Shown: in pieces, positions 1 to 8,521 of the stretch
Layout of the letters: each line of letters begins with the position of its first letter
Position numbering within the stretch: the first letter of the stretch is position 1
Origin: an uncultured Oscillospiraceae bacterium
Lineage (GTDB): Bacteria > Bacillota > Clostridia > Oscillospirales > Oscillospiraceae
Reading direction: 5' to 3'
Assembly: GCA_934591815.1 (NCBI GenBank)
Contig: CAKTPV010000007.1
Location: 38,919-102,918, forward strand
DNA length: 64,000 bases
Program-made: the position numbers and the translations under genes
The notes under the pieces: generated by a model
Seen by the model: only the letters and a program-made list of their open reading frames with translations
Databases searched by the model: none
Told to the model about the DNA's origin: nothing

Positions 1-2439
1 GGCGTCGGCGATACCCTCCACCACGGTGGCGGGGCCGCGCTTGGCGTCACCGGCGGCGTACACACCGGCCACGTTGGTCTGGAAGGCAGGACGGCCCTTC
101 TTATCCAGCTCGATGCCGTTGGCGGCCATCAGGGCGTCGTCCACCTGCTCGCCCACAGCGGAGATCACCAGATCGCAGGGGATATCGAAGAACTCGCCGC
201 TGCCCACGGGACTGCGGCGGCCGGAGGCGTCCGCCTCGCCCAGCACCATCTTCTCACATTGCAGCACACCGTCGGCCTGCTTGACGGGGGCGGCCAGCTC
301 GGCAAATTCCACGCCGTCCGCCAGTGCCAGCGCCAGCTCATGCTCGTCGGCGGGCATATACTTGCGGGTACGGCGGTACACCAGCGTCACATGCTCCGCG
401 CCGCTGCGCTTGGCAAGGCGCGCCGCGTCCATGGCGGTGTTGCCGCCGCCGATGACGGCGATATTCCCGGCCACGCCGATGTTCCCGGCCTTCACGCCCT
501 TCATCCACTGGATGGCGCCTGCCACATCGCCGGCGATATCCAGCTTACCGGGCTTCCATGCGCCCACAGCCAGCAGGATGTGGGTGTAGCCCATCTTCTT
601 CAGCTCGTCCACGGAGGGGGCAGGCGCGCCGCACTTGACCTCCACGCCGTAGCGCTCCATCAGGGCGATATCCTTCTCGATGACCTCGTTGGCGATACGG
701 AAGCCGGGGATCACGTGGCGGGGTACGCCGCCCAGACAGCTCTCCCGCTCGAAGATGGTGGTCTCGATACCGGCTCTGCCGCAAAAGTAGGCGGCAGCGA
801 TGCCGGTGGGGCCGCCGCCGATGATGGCGGCCCGCTTGCCCTCCACCTTGGCGGGGGTCTTGATGGAGGCCATCAGGGCGTTGTAGCCCTTCTGCGCCGC
901 CAGCAGCTTGGTATCCCGGATGCGGACGGACTCGTCATAGAAATTGCGGCTGCACTTGGTCTGGCAGCGGTGGGCGCAGATAGTGCCGGTGATGAACGGC
1001 AGGGGGTTCTTCTCGGTGATGAGCTTCAGCGCCGGGCCGTACAGGCCCTTATTGCACAGCTCCATATACTCGGGAATGTCCTGCGCGATGGGGCAGCCGC
1101 CCTTGCAGGGCGCGGTGAAGCAGTCGATCCAGGGTACCTGCTTCTCGCTCTTACGGCTGGGCAGGGGCTTGATGGGCTTGACATGGTGGACGTCGGTGTG
1201 GCTGGCGCTGCTCATGTCGCAGATAGCCTGCGTATCCGTGCCGGCAAAGGGCTTATACGCCATGGGCTCCACCTTCTCCACCATCTGGTGCAGACGGTTG
1301 TAGCCGCCGGGCTTGAGGATGGTGGTGGCCACGGTGATGGGCCAGATGCCCGCTGCAAACAGCTTGTCGCAGTTGAAATACTCCGCGCCGCCGGCGAAGG
1401 AGATCCGCATCCTGCCCTTGAACTGGCGGGAAATGCGGTGGCACATCTCGATGGTCAGGGGGAACAGGCTGCGGCCGGACATATACATCTCGTCGTTGGG
1501 CAGCTCGCCCCGGGTGGTGTCCACGGGGAAGGTGTTGGAGAGCTTCAGACCGAACTCCAGCCCCTTGCTGTCCGCCAGCGCCTGCAGCCGCTCGAACATA
1601 GGCACGGCGTCGACCCACTGGAGGTCCTCATTGAAGTGGTGCTCATCGAAGACGATGTAGTCATAGCCCATGGAGTCGAGGGTGCGGCGGGCGGTCTCGT
1701 ACCCCAGAATGGTTGGGTTGCACTTGACGAAGGTGTGCAGGTGCTTCTCGGTGATGAGGTAGGAAGCGATGCGCTCGATCTCATCCGGGGGACAGCCGTG
1801 GAGGGTGGAGACGGTGACGCTGCGGCTGACGCGGGGGGAGATGCCGTCGATATAGCCGCTCTCCGCGGGGAACAGCTCCTTCAAAACCGCCTTGCACTCG
1901 CCGAAGATGGCGGTCTTGCCGGCGTCCATCATGCCGTCGATATAGGTGTTGACCTTCTCGCCCTTGATGCCCTCCAGATCGTAGCCCACGGACATATTGA
2001 ACACGAAGCCGTCGGGATCGCCGAAGCCATAGACCTTGCTCAGCACCTTCAGGGCGCACCACGCCTTGATGTACTCGTCCATGGCCTGGGGCACGGTCAG
2101 CTCGGTGGACCACTCCTGGTTATAGCCCTCGTCGTTGGCGAGGATGCAGGGGCGGGGGACGCAGGCGGCCAGATCGGCGCCGTCCATCTTCTGGACGGTC
2201 TTGACCTCGAAGAACCGGGCGCCGGCCATATAGGCGGCGATGATGTTCTGCGCCAGCTGGCTGTTGGGGCCGGCGGCGGGGCCGAAGGGCGTCTCGATGC
2301 GCTCGCCGAAGATAGGCAGGCTCTTGCCCGTGGCGTGGTATGCCTTGCGCACGCCGAAGATCTCGCCGGATGCGGCGTATTCCTCCACCACCCAGTTCAT
2401 CAGAGACTTGAACGGGATGGGATACATTTTCTCAGACAT
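1..2439 (-). CDS. ygfK: YgfK-type FAD/NAD(P) iron-sulfur oxidoreductase (partial, runs off left edge)
   Basis: The frame is open from an ATG at 2439, preceded by AGGAGG, to the window edge (813 codons), so the C-terminus is missing. The N-terminal part (MSEKMYPIPF...) matches the dihydroorotate-dehydrogenase-like domain of YgfK, once annotated as a putative selenate reductase subunit. It is followed by a GltD-like module with a cysteine cluster (CFTAPCKGGCP, CAHRCQTKC) and two nucleotide-binding glycine motifs (IIGGGPTGIAAAY, VIGGGNTAMDAA). E. coli YgfK is about 1030 residues, so roughly 200 residues, normally including a ferredoxin-like tail, lie outside. It is the second gene after ssnA on the same strand. 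In gut anaerobes ssnA and ygfK co-occur in clusters for anaerobic purine/urate breakdown, where YgfK is thought to act as a flavin/Fe-S oxidoreductase. That role is context-based. Confidence 0.85.
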   Translation of the reverse strand, partial: MSEKMYPIPFKSLMNWVVEEYAASGEIFGVRKAYHATGKSLPIFGERIETPFGPAAGPNSQLAQNIIAAYMAGARFFEVKTVQKMDGADLAACVPRPCILANDEGYNQEWSTELTVPQAMDEYIKAWCALKVLSKVYGFGDPDGFVFNMSVGYDLEGIKGEKVNTYIDGMMDAGKTAIFGECKAVLKELFPAESGYIDGISPRVSRSVTVSTLHGCPPDEIERIASYLITEKHLHTFVKCNPTILGYETARRTLDSMGYDYIVFDEHHFNEDLQWVDAVPMFERLQALADSKGLEFGLKLSNTFPVDTTRGELPNDEMYMSGRSLFPLTIEMCHRISRQFKGRMRISFAGGAEYFNCDKLFAAGIWPITVATTILKPGGYNRLHQMVEKVEPMAYKPFAGTDTQAICDMSSASHTDVHHVKPIKPLPSRKSEKQVPWIDCFTAPCKGGCPIAQDIPEYMELCNKGLYGPALKLITEKNPLPFITGTICAHRCQTKCSRNFYDESVRIRDTKLLAAQKGYNALMASIKTPAKVEGKRAAIIGGGPTGIAAAYFCGRAGIETTIFERESCLGGVPRHVIPGFRIANEVIEKDIALMERYGVEVKCGAPAPSVDELKKMGYTHILLAVGAWKPGKLDIAGDVAGAIQWMKGVKAGNIGVAGNIAVIGGGNTAMDAARLAKRSGAEHVTLVYRRTRKYMPADEHELALALADGVEFAELAAPVKQADGVLQCEKMVLGEADASGRRSPVGSGEFFDIPCDLVISAVGEQVDDALMAANGIELDKKGRPAFQTNVAGVYAAGDAKRGPATVVEGIADA

Positions 2440-2472
2440 AGGTCATCCTCCTTTGTGGTGATCGTTGGTGTC

Positions 2473-3816
2473 TCAATAGGTACGGTGGTTCAGGTCGCCC
2501 CACAGCTTCTTGGCGGCCTCGAGGATGTGGGCGTTCTCCGCCTCCTCGTCGATACCCACCAGCACGCGATCCTGCATCAGCACCTTACCGGCGGCGATGG
2601 TGGTCTGGCACTGGCGGCCGGTCATGCCGAAGATCATGTGGCCGTCGATGTTCTCGTCGGAGAACGGAGTGAACGGCTTGTAGTCCATGACGATGATATC
2701 CGCCGCCGCACCGGCCTTCAGCACGCCCAGCTCATCGGGGAAGTACCGCGCGCCGATCTTGGCGTTGTTGTGGAACAGCATATCCGTGACCTCGCACCAG
2801 CCCACATTGGGCAGGCAGTTCTGGCTCCGCTGGGAGCACAGCGCCACCTTCAGGCTTTCCAGCATATCGTTGGTGTAGGCGTCAGTACCCATGCCCAGCA
2901 GGATGCCCCGCTTGTGGAGCTGCAGCACCGGGCAGATGCCGATGGCGTTGCCCATGTTGGACTCAGGGTTGTTCACCACCATGGTGCCGGTCTCCTTGAT
3001 GAGATCCATCTCGGCGGTGTTCACGTGGATGCAGTGGCCGAGGATGGTCTTTTCGCCCAGAATGCCGTGGTCCTGCAAGCGCTGCACCGGGCGGCGGCCG
3101 TAGTTCTGGAGGGAATCGTACACATCGTTCATGCCCTCGGAGACATGGATGTGGTAGCCGGTACGGCCGTTGTTGGCTTCCACCATGCGGTCGAAGGTCT
3201 TGTCGGAGATGGTGAACAGGGCGTGGCCGCCGAACATGGCCGCCAGCATGGGGTCGTGGTTCTTCTCGCACTCGGTGATGAAGTCCGCGTTTTCCTGAAT
3301 GGCTTGCAGGCACTTCTCCTCGCCGTCACGGTCGGAGACCTCGTAGCACAGGCAGGAGCGAAGCCCCAGCCGCTTGCTCTCCTCGGCAATGGTGTGCAGG
3401 GTGCCGGGAATCTCGCCGTAGCTGGCGTGGTGGTCAAAGATGGTGGTGACGCCCTGCTTGATGGAGTCCATATACAGCGCCGTGGCGGAGGCGCGGGTGC
3501 CGTCCATCATCAGGTGGCGGTCGATGGCCCACCATGTGCCGTCCAGCACCTCGTAGAAGTTGGTGGGGTTGTTGCCCACGATGCTCAGGCCACGGGCCAG
3601 CGCGGAGTAGATGTGGGTGTGGGCGTTGATGAGTGCGGGCATGATGACGCCGCCCTTGGCGTCGATGATGTGGGCGTCGGCGTATTTGGCGCGCAGAGCG
3701 GTCTCCTCGCCTACCTCTACGATCTTCGTACCCTCATAGGCCACCGCGCCGTGCTCATAGTAGCCCTTCCCGCCTGCGTCACGGGTGATGAGGCGGCCAT
3801 TTGTCACTAAATTCAT
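2473..3816 (-). CDS. ssnA: SsnA-type amidohydrolase
   Basis: This 447-residue protein belongs to the metal-dependent amidohydrolase (chlorohydrolase/guanine-deaminase-like) family and matches SsnA. The metal site is visible as HTH at residues 66-68, with later LGHCIHVN, HVSE and GTDAYTNDM motifs carrying the other His and Asp ligands. I start at the ATG at 3816, preceded by GGGAGG at good spacing; an upstream in-frame extension to 3945 has no such site. It is separated from ygfK by 33 bases and is surely co-transcribed. The substrate is not established from sequence. The association with ygfK suggests hydrolysis of a purine-derived ring or ureido intermediate. An elaborate palindrome in the leader (3851-3924) suggests dedicated regulation. 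Confidence 0.85.
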   Translation of the reverse strand: MNLVTNGRLITRDAGGKGYYEHGAVAYEGTKIVEVGEETALRAKYADAHIIDAKGGVIMPALINAHTHIYSALARGLSIVGNNPTNFYEVLDGTWWAIDRHLMMDGTRASATALYMDSIKQGVTTIFDHHASYGEIPGTLHTIAEESKRLGLRSCLCYEVSDRDGEEKCLQAIQENADFITECEKNHDPMLAAMFGGHALFTISDKTFDRMVEANNGRTGYHIHVSEGMNDVYDSLQNYGRRPVQRLQDHGILGEKTILGHCIHVNTAEMDLIKETGTMVVNNPESNMGNAIGICPVLQLHKRGILLGMGTDAYTNDMLESLKVALCSQRSQNCLPNVGWCEVTDMLFHNNAKIGARYFPDELGVLKAGAAADIIVMDYKPFTPFSDENIDGHMIFGMTGRQCQTTIAAGKVLMQDRVLVGIDEEAENAHILEAAKKLWGDLNHRTY

Positions 3817-3850
3817 GGTATTACCTCCCGTAAAAAAGTTTTTTCCATCG

Positions 3851-3924
3851 ACTATCACCGGTAAAACAAAGTGTATCAAACCGAAAACCGGTTTGATACA
3901 CTCAAGCAGCAGCCGAGTGATAGT
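3851..3924. promoter_or_regulatory. Nested inverted repeat upstream of ssnA (candidate operator or leader hairpin)
   Basis: A perfect 14-bp inverted repeat (AGTGTATCAAACCG / CGGTTTGATACACT) spans 3870-3902 around a 5-base loop. A second repeat, ACTATCAC at 3851-3858 and GTGATAGT at 3917-3924, is almost concentric with it. There is no T-run on either side, so it is not an ordinary terminator. It lies 35-108 bases before ssnA and would overlap the -35 box of an alternative promoter (TTGATA at 3874-3879, 17 bp, GATAGT at 3851-3856). An operator is the simplest reading; a structured leader RNA is the alternative. Confidence 0.6.
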
Positions 3925-3980
3925 TGCAGCCCGTGCGCGAAGCACTTCCTTACAGCTACCATTCTTGGATTGTCGTCTAT

Positions 3981-4009
3981 ATTTTACAGGACAGCACCGG
4001 AAAAATCAA
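3981..4009 (-). promoter_or_regulatory. Promoter for ssnA-ygfK
   Basis: On the minus strand TTGATT (4004-4009), a 17-bp spacer and TAAAAT (3981-3986) form a good sigma-A promoter. Transcription would start near 3974, leaving about 160 bases of leader that contain the nested palindrome. The rest of the 336-base gap up to aroB holds only the aro promoter. Confidence 0.6.
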
Positions 4010-4092
4010 TCTTTTTTTGCCGTCTCTCACAATTTTTTCGTTTCTGCACCTACGTGTGTGCCGCCGCACCATAGCCGCAGCGGCGGAATTTC

Positions 4093-4121
4093 TTGCAAAA
4101 CCCCTTCCTCCGCGCTACAAT
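4093..4121 (+). promoter_or_regulatory. Promoter of the shikimate operon
   Basis: TTGCAA (4093-4098), 17 bp, TACAAT (4116-4121). It lies 32 bases before the aroB start, with a GGAGGG ribosome-binding site between. Confidence 0.75.
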
Positions 4122-4152
4122 GGATGTACTACGAGCATCGGAGGGATCTTCT

Positions 4153-5199
4153 ATGGAACAGCTCACCGTCCAACTGCAAAACGCCGCCTATCCCGTGTAT
4201 ATCGGCGATGGTCTTCTATCGCAGGCCGGCGCTCTGCTGCGAAGTGCGTCCACCGTCTCCCGCTGGGCGGTGGTGGCCGATGAGAACGCCGCCAAACTGT
4301 ACGGTGATACGGTGCTGGACAGTCTCCGCGCCGCCGGACTGGACGCGGCGCTGTACCCCGTCCCCGCCGGTGAGAACGCCAAGACCCTGCCCGTCTACGA
4401 GGCGCTGTGCCGCCGCATCCTGCGCGGCGGCTTTGACCGCGCCTGCGGTGTAGTGTCGCTGGGCGGCGGCGCCTGCAGCGATCTGGCGGGCTTTGCCGCC
4501 GCCACGCTGCTGCGGGGCGTAGCGCTGGCCCATATCCCCACCACCCTGCTGGCGCAGGCAGACAGTGCCATCGGCGGCAAGACCGGGCTGGATCTGCCAG
4601 AGGGCAAAAACCAGCTGGGCGCATTCTGGCAGCCCTCCCTTGTGCTGTCCGACCCGGCGTGTCTGGCCACACTGCCTCCCCGTCAGCTGTCCTCCGGCAT
4701 GGCGGAGGTCATCAAGTGCGCCTGCATCGCGGACGCCGCCCTGCTGGACTATCTGGAGGAGACGCCGCGTCCCGATCCGGAAAGGCTCATTGCCGCCTGC
4801 TGCCGGGTAAAGGCCCGCTGCATCGCCGCCGACGAGCGGGACGACGGCCCCCGCCGCCTGCTGAACTTCGGCCACACCTTCGGCCACGTTTACGAGGCCG
4901 CCGGGGGCTACGCCGCCTACACCCACGGCGAGGCGGTGTCTGCCGGTATGGCCCAAATGCTCCGTTGGCAGACCGCCCACGGCTTCGGCGGCGATTTCCT
5001 GCTGGCTCGGCTGGAGCGGCTGCTGGCACGGTTCGGCCTGCCCACCGCCGTCGACTGTGACGGCGACACCCTGCGCCGTTACCTGACCCACGACAAAAAG
5101 GCCGCCGGCAGCCGCATCACCATCGTGGTGGTGGAGCGCCCCGGTGAGGGACGATTGGAGGAGTTGCCGCTGGAGAGCCTGTGGGAGGATATGCCATGA
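4153..5199 (+). CDS. aroB: 3-dehydroquinate synthase
   Basis: This 348-residue cytosolic enzyme closes DAHP to 3-dehydroquinate, the second step of chorismate synthesis, using NAD+ and a divalent metal. The NAD-binding GGGACSD (104-110) is present, as are AEVIK (184-188) and the metal-binding HTFGH (241-245). I use the ATG at 4153 because GGAGGG precedes it; an in-frame ATG at 4093 lies inside the promoter. It is the first gene of a six-gene operon covering DAHP to chorismate and on to prephenate. Its stop overlaps the aroA start as ATGA. No DAHP synthase is in the window. Confidence 0.95.
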   Translation: MEQLTVQLQNAAYPVYIGDGLLSQAGALLRSASTVSRWAVVADENAAKLYGDTVLDSLRAAGLDAALYPVPAGENAKTLPVYEALCRRILRGGFDRACGVVSLGGGACSDLAGFAAATLLRGVALAHIPTTLLAQADSAIGGKTGLDLPEGKNQLGAFWQPSLVLSDPACLATLPPRQLSSGMAEVIKCACIADAALLDYLEETPRPDPERLIAACCRVKARCIAADERDDGPRRLLNFGHTFGHVYEAAGGYAAYTHGEAVSAGMAQMLRWQTAHGFGGDFLLARLERLLARFGLPTAVDCDGDTLRRYLTHDKKAAGSRITIVVVERPGEGRLEELPLESLWEDMP

Positions 5200-6386
5200 T
5201 CCTGCGCCTGTACCCCTCCCAACTCAGCGGCACTGTATCCGTGCCGCCGTCCAAGAGCCTGCTCCACCGGGAGCTGATCTGCCGCCGTCTGGCGGGACAA
5301 ACCACGGCGCTGCCGCCCCGCCCCGCTGATGACATCCGGTACACGGCGGCGGCGCTGGTACAGCTGGACGCCCCGGTCCCCACGGTGTACTGCGGTGACA
5401 GCGGCAGCACCCTCCGCTTCCTGCTGCCCCTTTTTATGGCGCTGGGCAAGATGGACGCGGTGTTCACCGGATCTCCCCGGCTTTTGCAGCGCCCCATCCC
5501 CGCCGATCTGGGGCTATGTCCCACGGCGGCCGGTCTGACGCTGACCCGCCCTCTCCGCAGCGGCGCATGGACGCTGTCCGCCGCCGCCACCTCCCAGGTG
5601 GTCAGCGGCCTTCTGATGGCGCTGCCGCTGCTGCCGGGATCGTCTGATATTATGTTAACCGAAAAGCCAGTGTCCCGGCCCTACCTGGATATGACCTGCC
5701 GCGTCCTCCGGCACCACGGCGTCGCCGTGCGGGAGACGCCCAATGGCTATCACATCGACGGCGGGCAGACCTACCGCCCCGCTCCGCTGCTGACGGCGCC
5801 GGACTGGTCAGCGGCGGCCTACTGGCTGGTGCTGGCCCGCGTGCAGCAGCAGCGCGCCTCCGGCGGGACGCAGGGCGATCTGCGCGTGGCGCTGCACGAT
5901 ACGCAGGCAGAGGGTATGCCCCTCTCACGCGGGACATCCTCCGGCTGGCAGGGCGATTCCATCATTGAGGAATACCTGCATGATGTACCGCAGACCGTGG
6001 ATCTGACCGATACCCCCGACCTGCTGATGCCCTTGGCGCTGTACGCGGCCCTACAGCCGGGGCGCACCACCCGCTTCACCGGCTGCGGCTTCCTCCGTGG
6101 TAAGGAGAGCGACCGCCCCCACGCCGTGGCGCAGGTACTGCACACGCTGGGCGCACAGGTGCAGGAGGAGGCAGACAGCCTTACGGTCACAGGCGTTCCC
6201 GGTCTGCACGGCGGCTGCGTGGACAGCTTCGGCGACCACCGTATCGCCATGCTGGCGGGCTGCGCCGCCATGCTGGCGGATGGCCCCGTCACCCTCACCG
6301 GCGGGGAGCAGGTGGCGAAATCCTACCCTGATTTTTGGAAAGATATGGAAGCTCTTGGCGGCAGAACGGAGGTGCTGGAGCCATGA
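5196..6386 (+). CDS. aroA: 3-phosphoshikimate 1-carboxyvinyltransferase (EPSP synthase)
   Basis: This 396-residue protein transfers enolpyruvyl from PEP to shikimate-3-phosphate. The N-terminal substrate loop PPSKSLLHRE (17-26) and the C-terminal GDHRIAM and KSYPDFW motifs are recognisable. It is somewhat shorter than the 427-residue E. coli enzyme but carries both lobes. The ATG at 5196 overlaps the aroB stop by four bases and has GGAGGA at 5183-5188; a GTG further upstream at 5181 is less likely. Translational coupling runs through the whole operon. Confidence 0.93.
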   Translation: MILRLYPSQLSGTVSVPPSKSLLHRELICRRLAGQTTALPPRPADDIRYTAAALVQLDAPVPTVYCGDSGSTLRFLLPLFMALGKMDAVFTGSPRLLQRPIPADLGLCPTAAGLTLTRPLRSGAWTLSAAATSQVVSGLLMALPLLPGSSDIMLTEKPVSRPYLDMTCRVLRHHGVAVRETPNGYHIDGGQTYRPAPLLTAPDWSAAAYWLVLARVQQQRASGGTQGDLRVALHDTQAEGMPLSRGTSSGWQGDSIIEEYLHDVPQTVDLTDTPDLLMPLALYAALQPGRTTRFTGCGFLRGKESDRPHAVAQVLHTLGAQVQEEADSLTVTGVPGLHGGCVDSFGDHRIAMLAGCAAMLADGPVTLTGGEQVAKSYPDFWKDMEALGGRTEVLEP

Positions 6387-7597
6387 TGGAATACACGTTG
6401 TTCGGAGAATCCCACGGCCCCGCCGTAGGCGTTCTCCTGCAAAATGTACCGGCGGGACTGCCGGTGGACAACCAGCTGATACAGGCAGATCTCCTGCGGC
6501 GCAGAGCCTCCGGCGGCTTGGCCACCGGGCGGCATGAAGCGGACGAGGTGGAGTTTCTCTCCGGCGTGTTTCAGGGGAAAACCACCGGCGACGCGCTGGT
6601 GGCGGTGCTGCGCAACCGCGACGTCCGCTCCGCCGACTACGCCGCCCTGAAGGATACCCCCCGCCCCGGCCACGCCGACTACGCCGCCTTTGTCCGCGCC
6701 GGCGGACACAACGACTACCGGGGCGGTGGACGGTTCTCCGGACGGCTGACCGCGCCGCTGACCGTGGCGGGCAGTCTGGCTAAAACATACCTGCAAACGC
6801 AGGGTATCACGGTAAGCGCCCGGATCGTGGACGAGGAAGCCCTGCGGCAGCGTGCCGCCGAAGCCCGTGAAGCCGGAGACAGCGTGGGCGGGCGCATCCG
6901 CTGCACCGTCACCGGCGTTCCCGCCGGACTGGGCGGTCCCGACTGGCGGGACACGGTGGAATCGGAGATCAGCCGCCATGTGTTCGCCGTCCCCGCCGTG
7001 AAGGCCATCGGCTTCGGCGACGGGGAGGGCTTCGCGGCGCTGCGGGGCAGCGAGGCCAACGATGCGTTCTATACGGACGGCGCGTCTGTCTATACGAAAA
7101 CCAACCGCACCGGCGGCATCAACGGCGGCGTCACCAACGGCATGGATATCATATTCACCGTCACGTTCCGGCCTACGCCGTCCATCGCAAGCCCACAGGA
7201 GACGGTGGATCTGCACCGGATGGAGAATACCACCGTCACCGTGGGTGGGCGGCACGACAGCTGCGTGGTGCTGCGGGCAGCCCCGGCGGTGGAGGCGGCG
7301 GCGGCGCTGGCCATCTGCCGTCTGCTGCCCGCCGACAGCGATACGCTGGCGGGACTGCGCCGCCAGCTGGACGATGTAGACGAGCAGATGACCGCTCTGC
7401 TGGCGCGGCGGCTAACGCTGGCCGGAGAGATCGGGCGCGTCAAGGCGGCGCAGGGTCTGCCGGTGCTGGACAAGGCGCGGGAGGCGGCGGTGCTGGCCTC
7501 CCGGGGCGACCTGCTGCCCCAGCGGCGGACGCAGGTGGAGCGGCTGTTCCGGCTGCTGATGGCGGAGAGCCGGGAGGAACAGGAGCGCCATGGGTGA
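6383..7597 (+). CDS. aroC: Chorismate synthase - chorismate mutase fusion
   Basis: The frame is one 404-residue protein. Residues 1 to about 315 are chorismate synthase (EPSP to chorismate, reduced-FMN dependent): FGESHG at 7-12, RPGHADY, DYRGGGR and GRHDSC are present, although the usual ten or so residues before FGESHG are missing. Residues 322-397 are an AroQ-class chorismate mutase helical domain (LRRQLDDVDEQMTALLARR, a later K and REAAVL), which converts chorismate to prephenate. The two modules join without a stop or frameshift. Start and stop overlap aroA and aroK. The fusion couples two successive steps and diverts flux towards Phe/Tyr; it could equally serve as a regulatory domain. 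Confidence 0.88.
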   Translation: MMEYTLFGESHGPAVGVLLQNVPAGLPVDNQLIQADLLRRRASGGLATGRHEADEVEFLSGVFQGKTTGDALVAVLRNRDVRSADYAALKDTPRPGHADYAAFVRAGGHNDYRGGGRFSGRLTAPLTVAGSLAKTYLQTQGITVSARIVDEEALRQRAAEAREAGDSVGGRIRCTVTGVPAGLGGPDWRDTVESEISRHVFAVPAVKAIGFGDGEGFAALRGSEANDAFYTDGASVYTKTNRTGGINGGVTNGMDIIFTVTFRPTPSIASPQETVDLHRMENTTVTVGGRHDSCVVLRAAPAVEAAAALAICRLLPADSDTLAGLRRQLDDVDEQMTALLARRLTLAGEIGRVKAAQGLPVLDKAREAAVLASRGDLLPQRRTQVERLFRLLMAESREEQERHG

Positions 7598-8090
7598 TTT
7601 GATCCTTATCGGGCTGCCCGCCAGCGGTAAGACCACGGTGGGCAGATGCCTGGCACAGCGGCTGGATATGCCGTTTTTCGACTGTGACGAGGCCATCGAG
7701 GCCGCCGCAGGCTGCTCTGTGTCCGATATTTTCGCCTGCCGCGGCGAGGCGTATTTCCGTGAGCTGGAGCACCGGACGCTGGAGACGCTCTGCCGCCGGG
7801 AGGGCTGCGTCATCGCCACTGGCGGCGGCGCGGTGCTGCGGGAGGACAACCGCCTGCTGCTGCGGCGCAGCGGCACGGTGTTCTGGCTGGACAGGCCGCT
7901 TACCGATATTATGTCTACCAACTTTCAGGCGGGGCGTCCCCTGCTGGCGGCGGGGCGGGAGGCGCTGGCGCGTCTGGCGGCGGAGCGGCGGGCACTGTAC
8001 GCCGCCTGCGCCCACCATCGCATCACAGAACCCCTGTTGGAACAGGCAGTTGCGCAAATCGAGGAGATCTGGAAAGGAGCGCGTCCATGA
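7590..8090 (+). CDS. aroK: Shikimate kinase
   Basis: This 166-residue P-loop kinase phosphorylates shikimate at the 3-hydroxyl with ATP. The Walker A motif GLPASGKTT sits at 8-16, the shikimate-binding Asp region FDCDEA at 30-35, and the TGGGAV loop at about 77-82. Size is typical. The start overlaps the aroC stop by eight bases and the stop overlaps aroQ by four. Confidence 0.93.
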   Translation: MGDLILIGLPASGKTTVGRCLAQRLDMPFFDCDEAIEAAAGCSVSDIFACRGEAYFRELEHRTLETLCRREGCVIATGGGAVLREDNRLLLRRSGTVFWLDRPLTDIMSTNFQAGRPLLAAGREALARLAAERRALYAACAHHRITEPLLEQAVAQIEEIWKGARP

Positions 8091-8521
8091 AGCTGCTGAT
8101 ATTGAACGGCCCCAATCTCAACCTGTTGGGCAGCCGTGAGCCGGACATCTACGGCCCGGAGAGCTACGATGCGTTATGTCAACAAATACAGTGCCACGCC
8201 GCCGCCATCGGCTGCACGGCGGAGCTGCTGCAAAGCAACCACGAGGGGGCGCTGATCGACGCCATTCAGGAGGCGCAGGGTGTATACGGCGGCATCGTCA
8301 TCAACCCCGGCGCCTACGCCCATTACAGCTACGCCATCTATGACGCGCTGCGGGCGGTGGACGTCCCGGCGGTGGAGGTGCATATCTCCGATATCACGGC
8401 GCGGGAGCCGTTCCGGGCGGTGTCCGTCACCGCCCCCGCCTGCGTCAAGACCATCTGCGGCCACGGGCTGCGGGGGTATCTGGAGGCCATGGACTATCTG
8501 AAGGAGACGGTGCGCCCATGA
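8087..8521 (+). CDS. aroQ: 3-dehydroquinate dehydratase, type II
   Basis: This 144-residue protein matches the small dodecameric type II dehydroquinase that forms 3-dehydroshikimate by trans elimination. The signature LNGPNLNLLGSREPDIYG near the start holds the conserved Arg and catalytic Tyr. HYSYAIYDAL and EVHISD form the rest of the active site. It overlaps both neighbours by four bases (ATGA). It should not be confused with the AroQ-class chorismate mutase domain fused to aroC. Confidence 0.94.
   Translation: MKLLILNGPNLNLLGSREPDIYGPESYDALCQQIQCHAAAIGCTAELLQSNHEGALIDAIQEAQGVYGGIVINPGAYAHYSYAIYDALRAVDVPAVEVHISDITAREPFRAVSVTAPACVKTICGHGLRGYLEAMDYLKETVRP

Noticed and set aside
3870..3902. 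Calling the ssnA palindrome an intrinsic terminator
   Set aside because: Neither strand has a T-run after the stem and it lies between promoter and gene.
6383..7597. Treating the aroC-chorismate mutase junction as a frameshift artefact
   Set aside because: The frame is continuous, both halves keep their motifs, and stop and start overlaps with aroA and aroK are intact.
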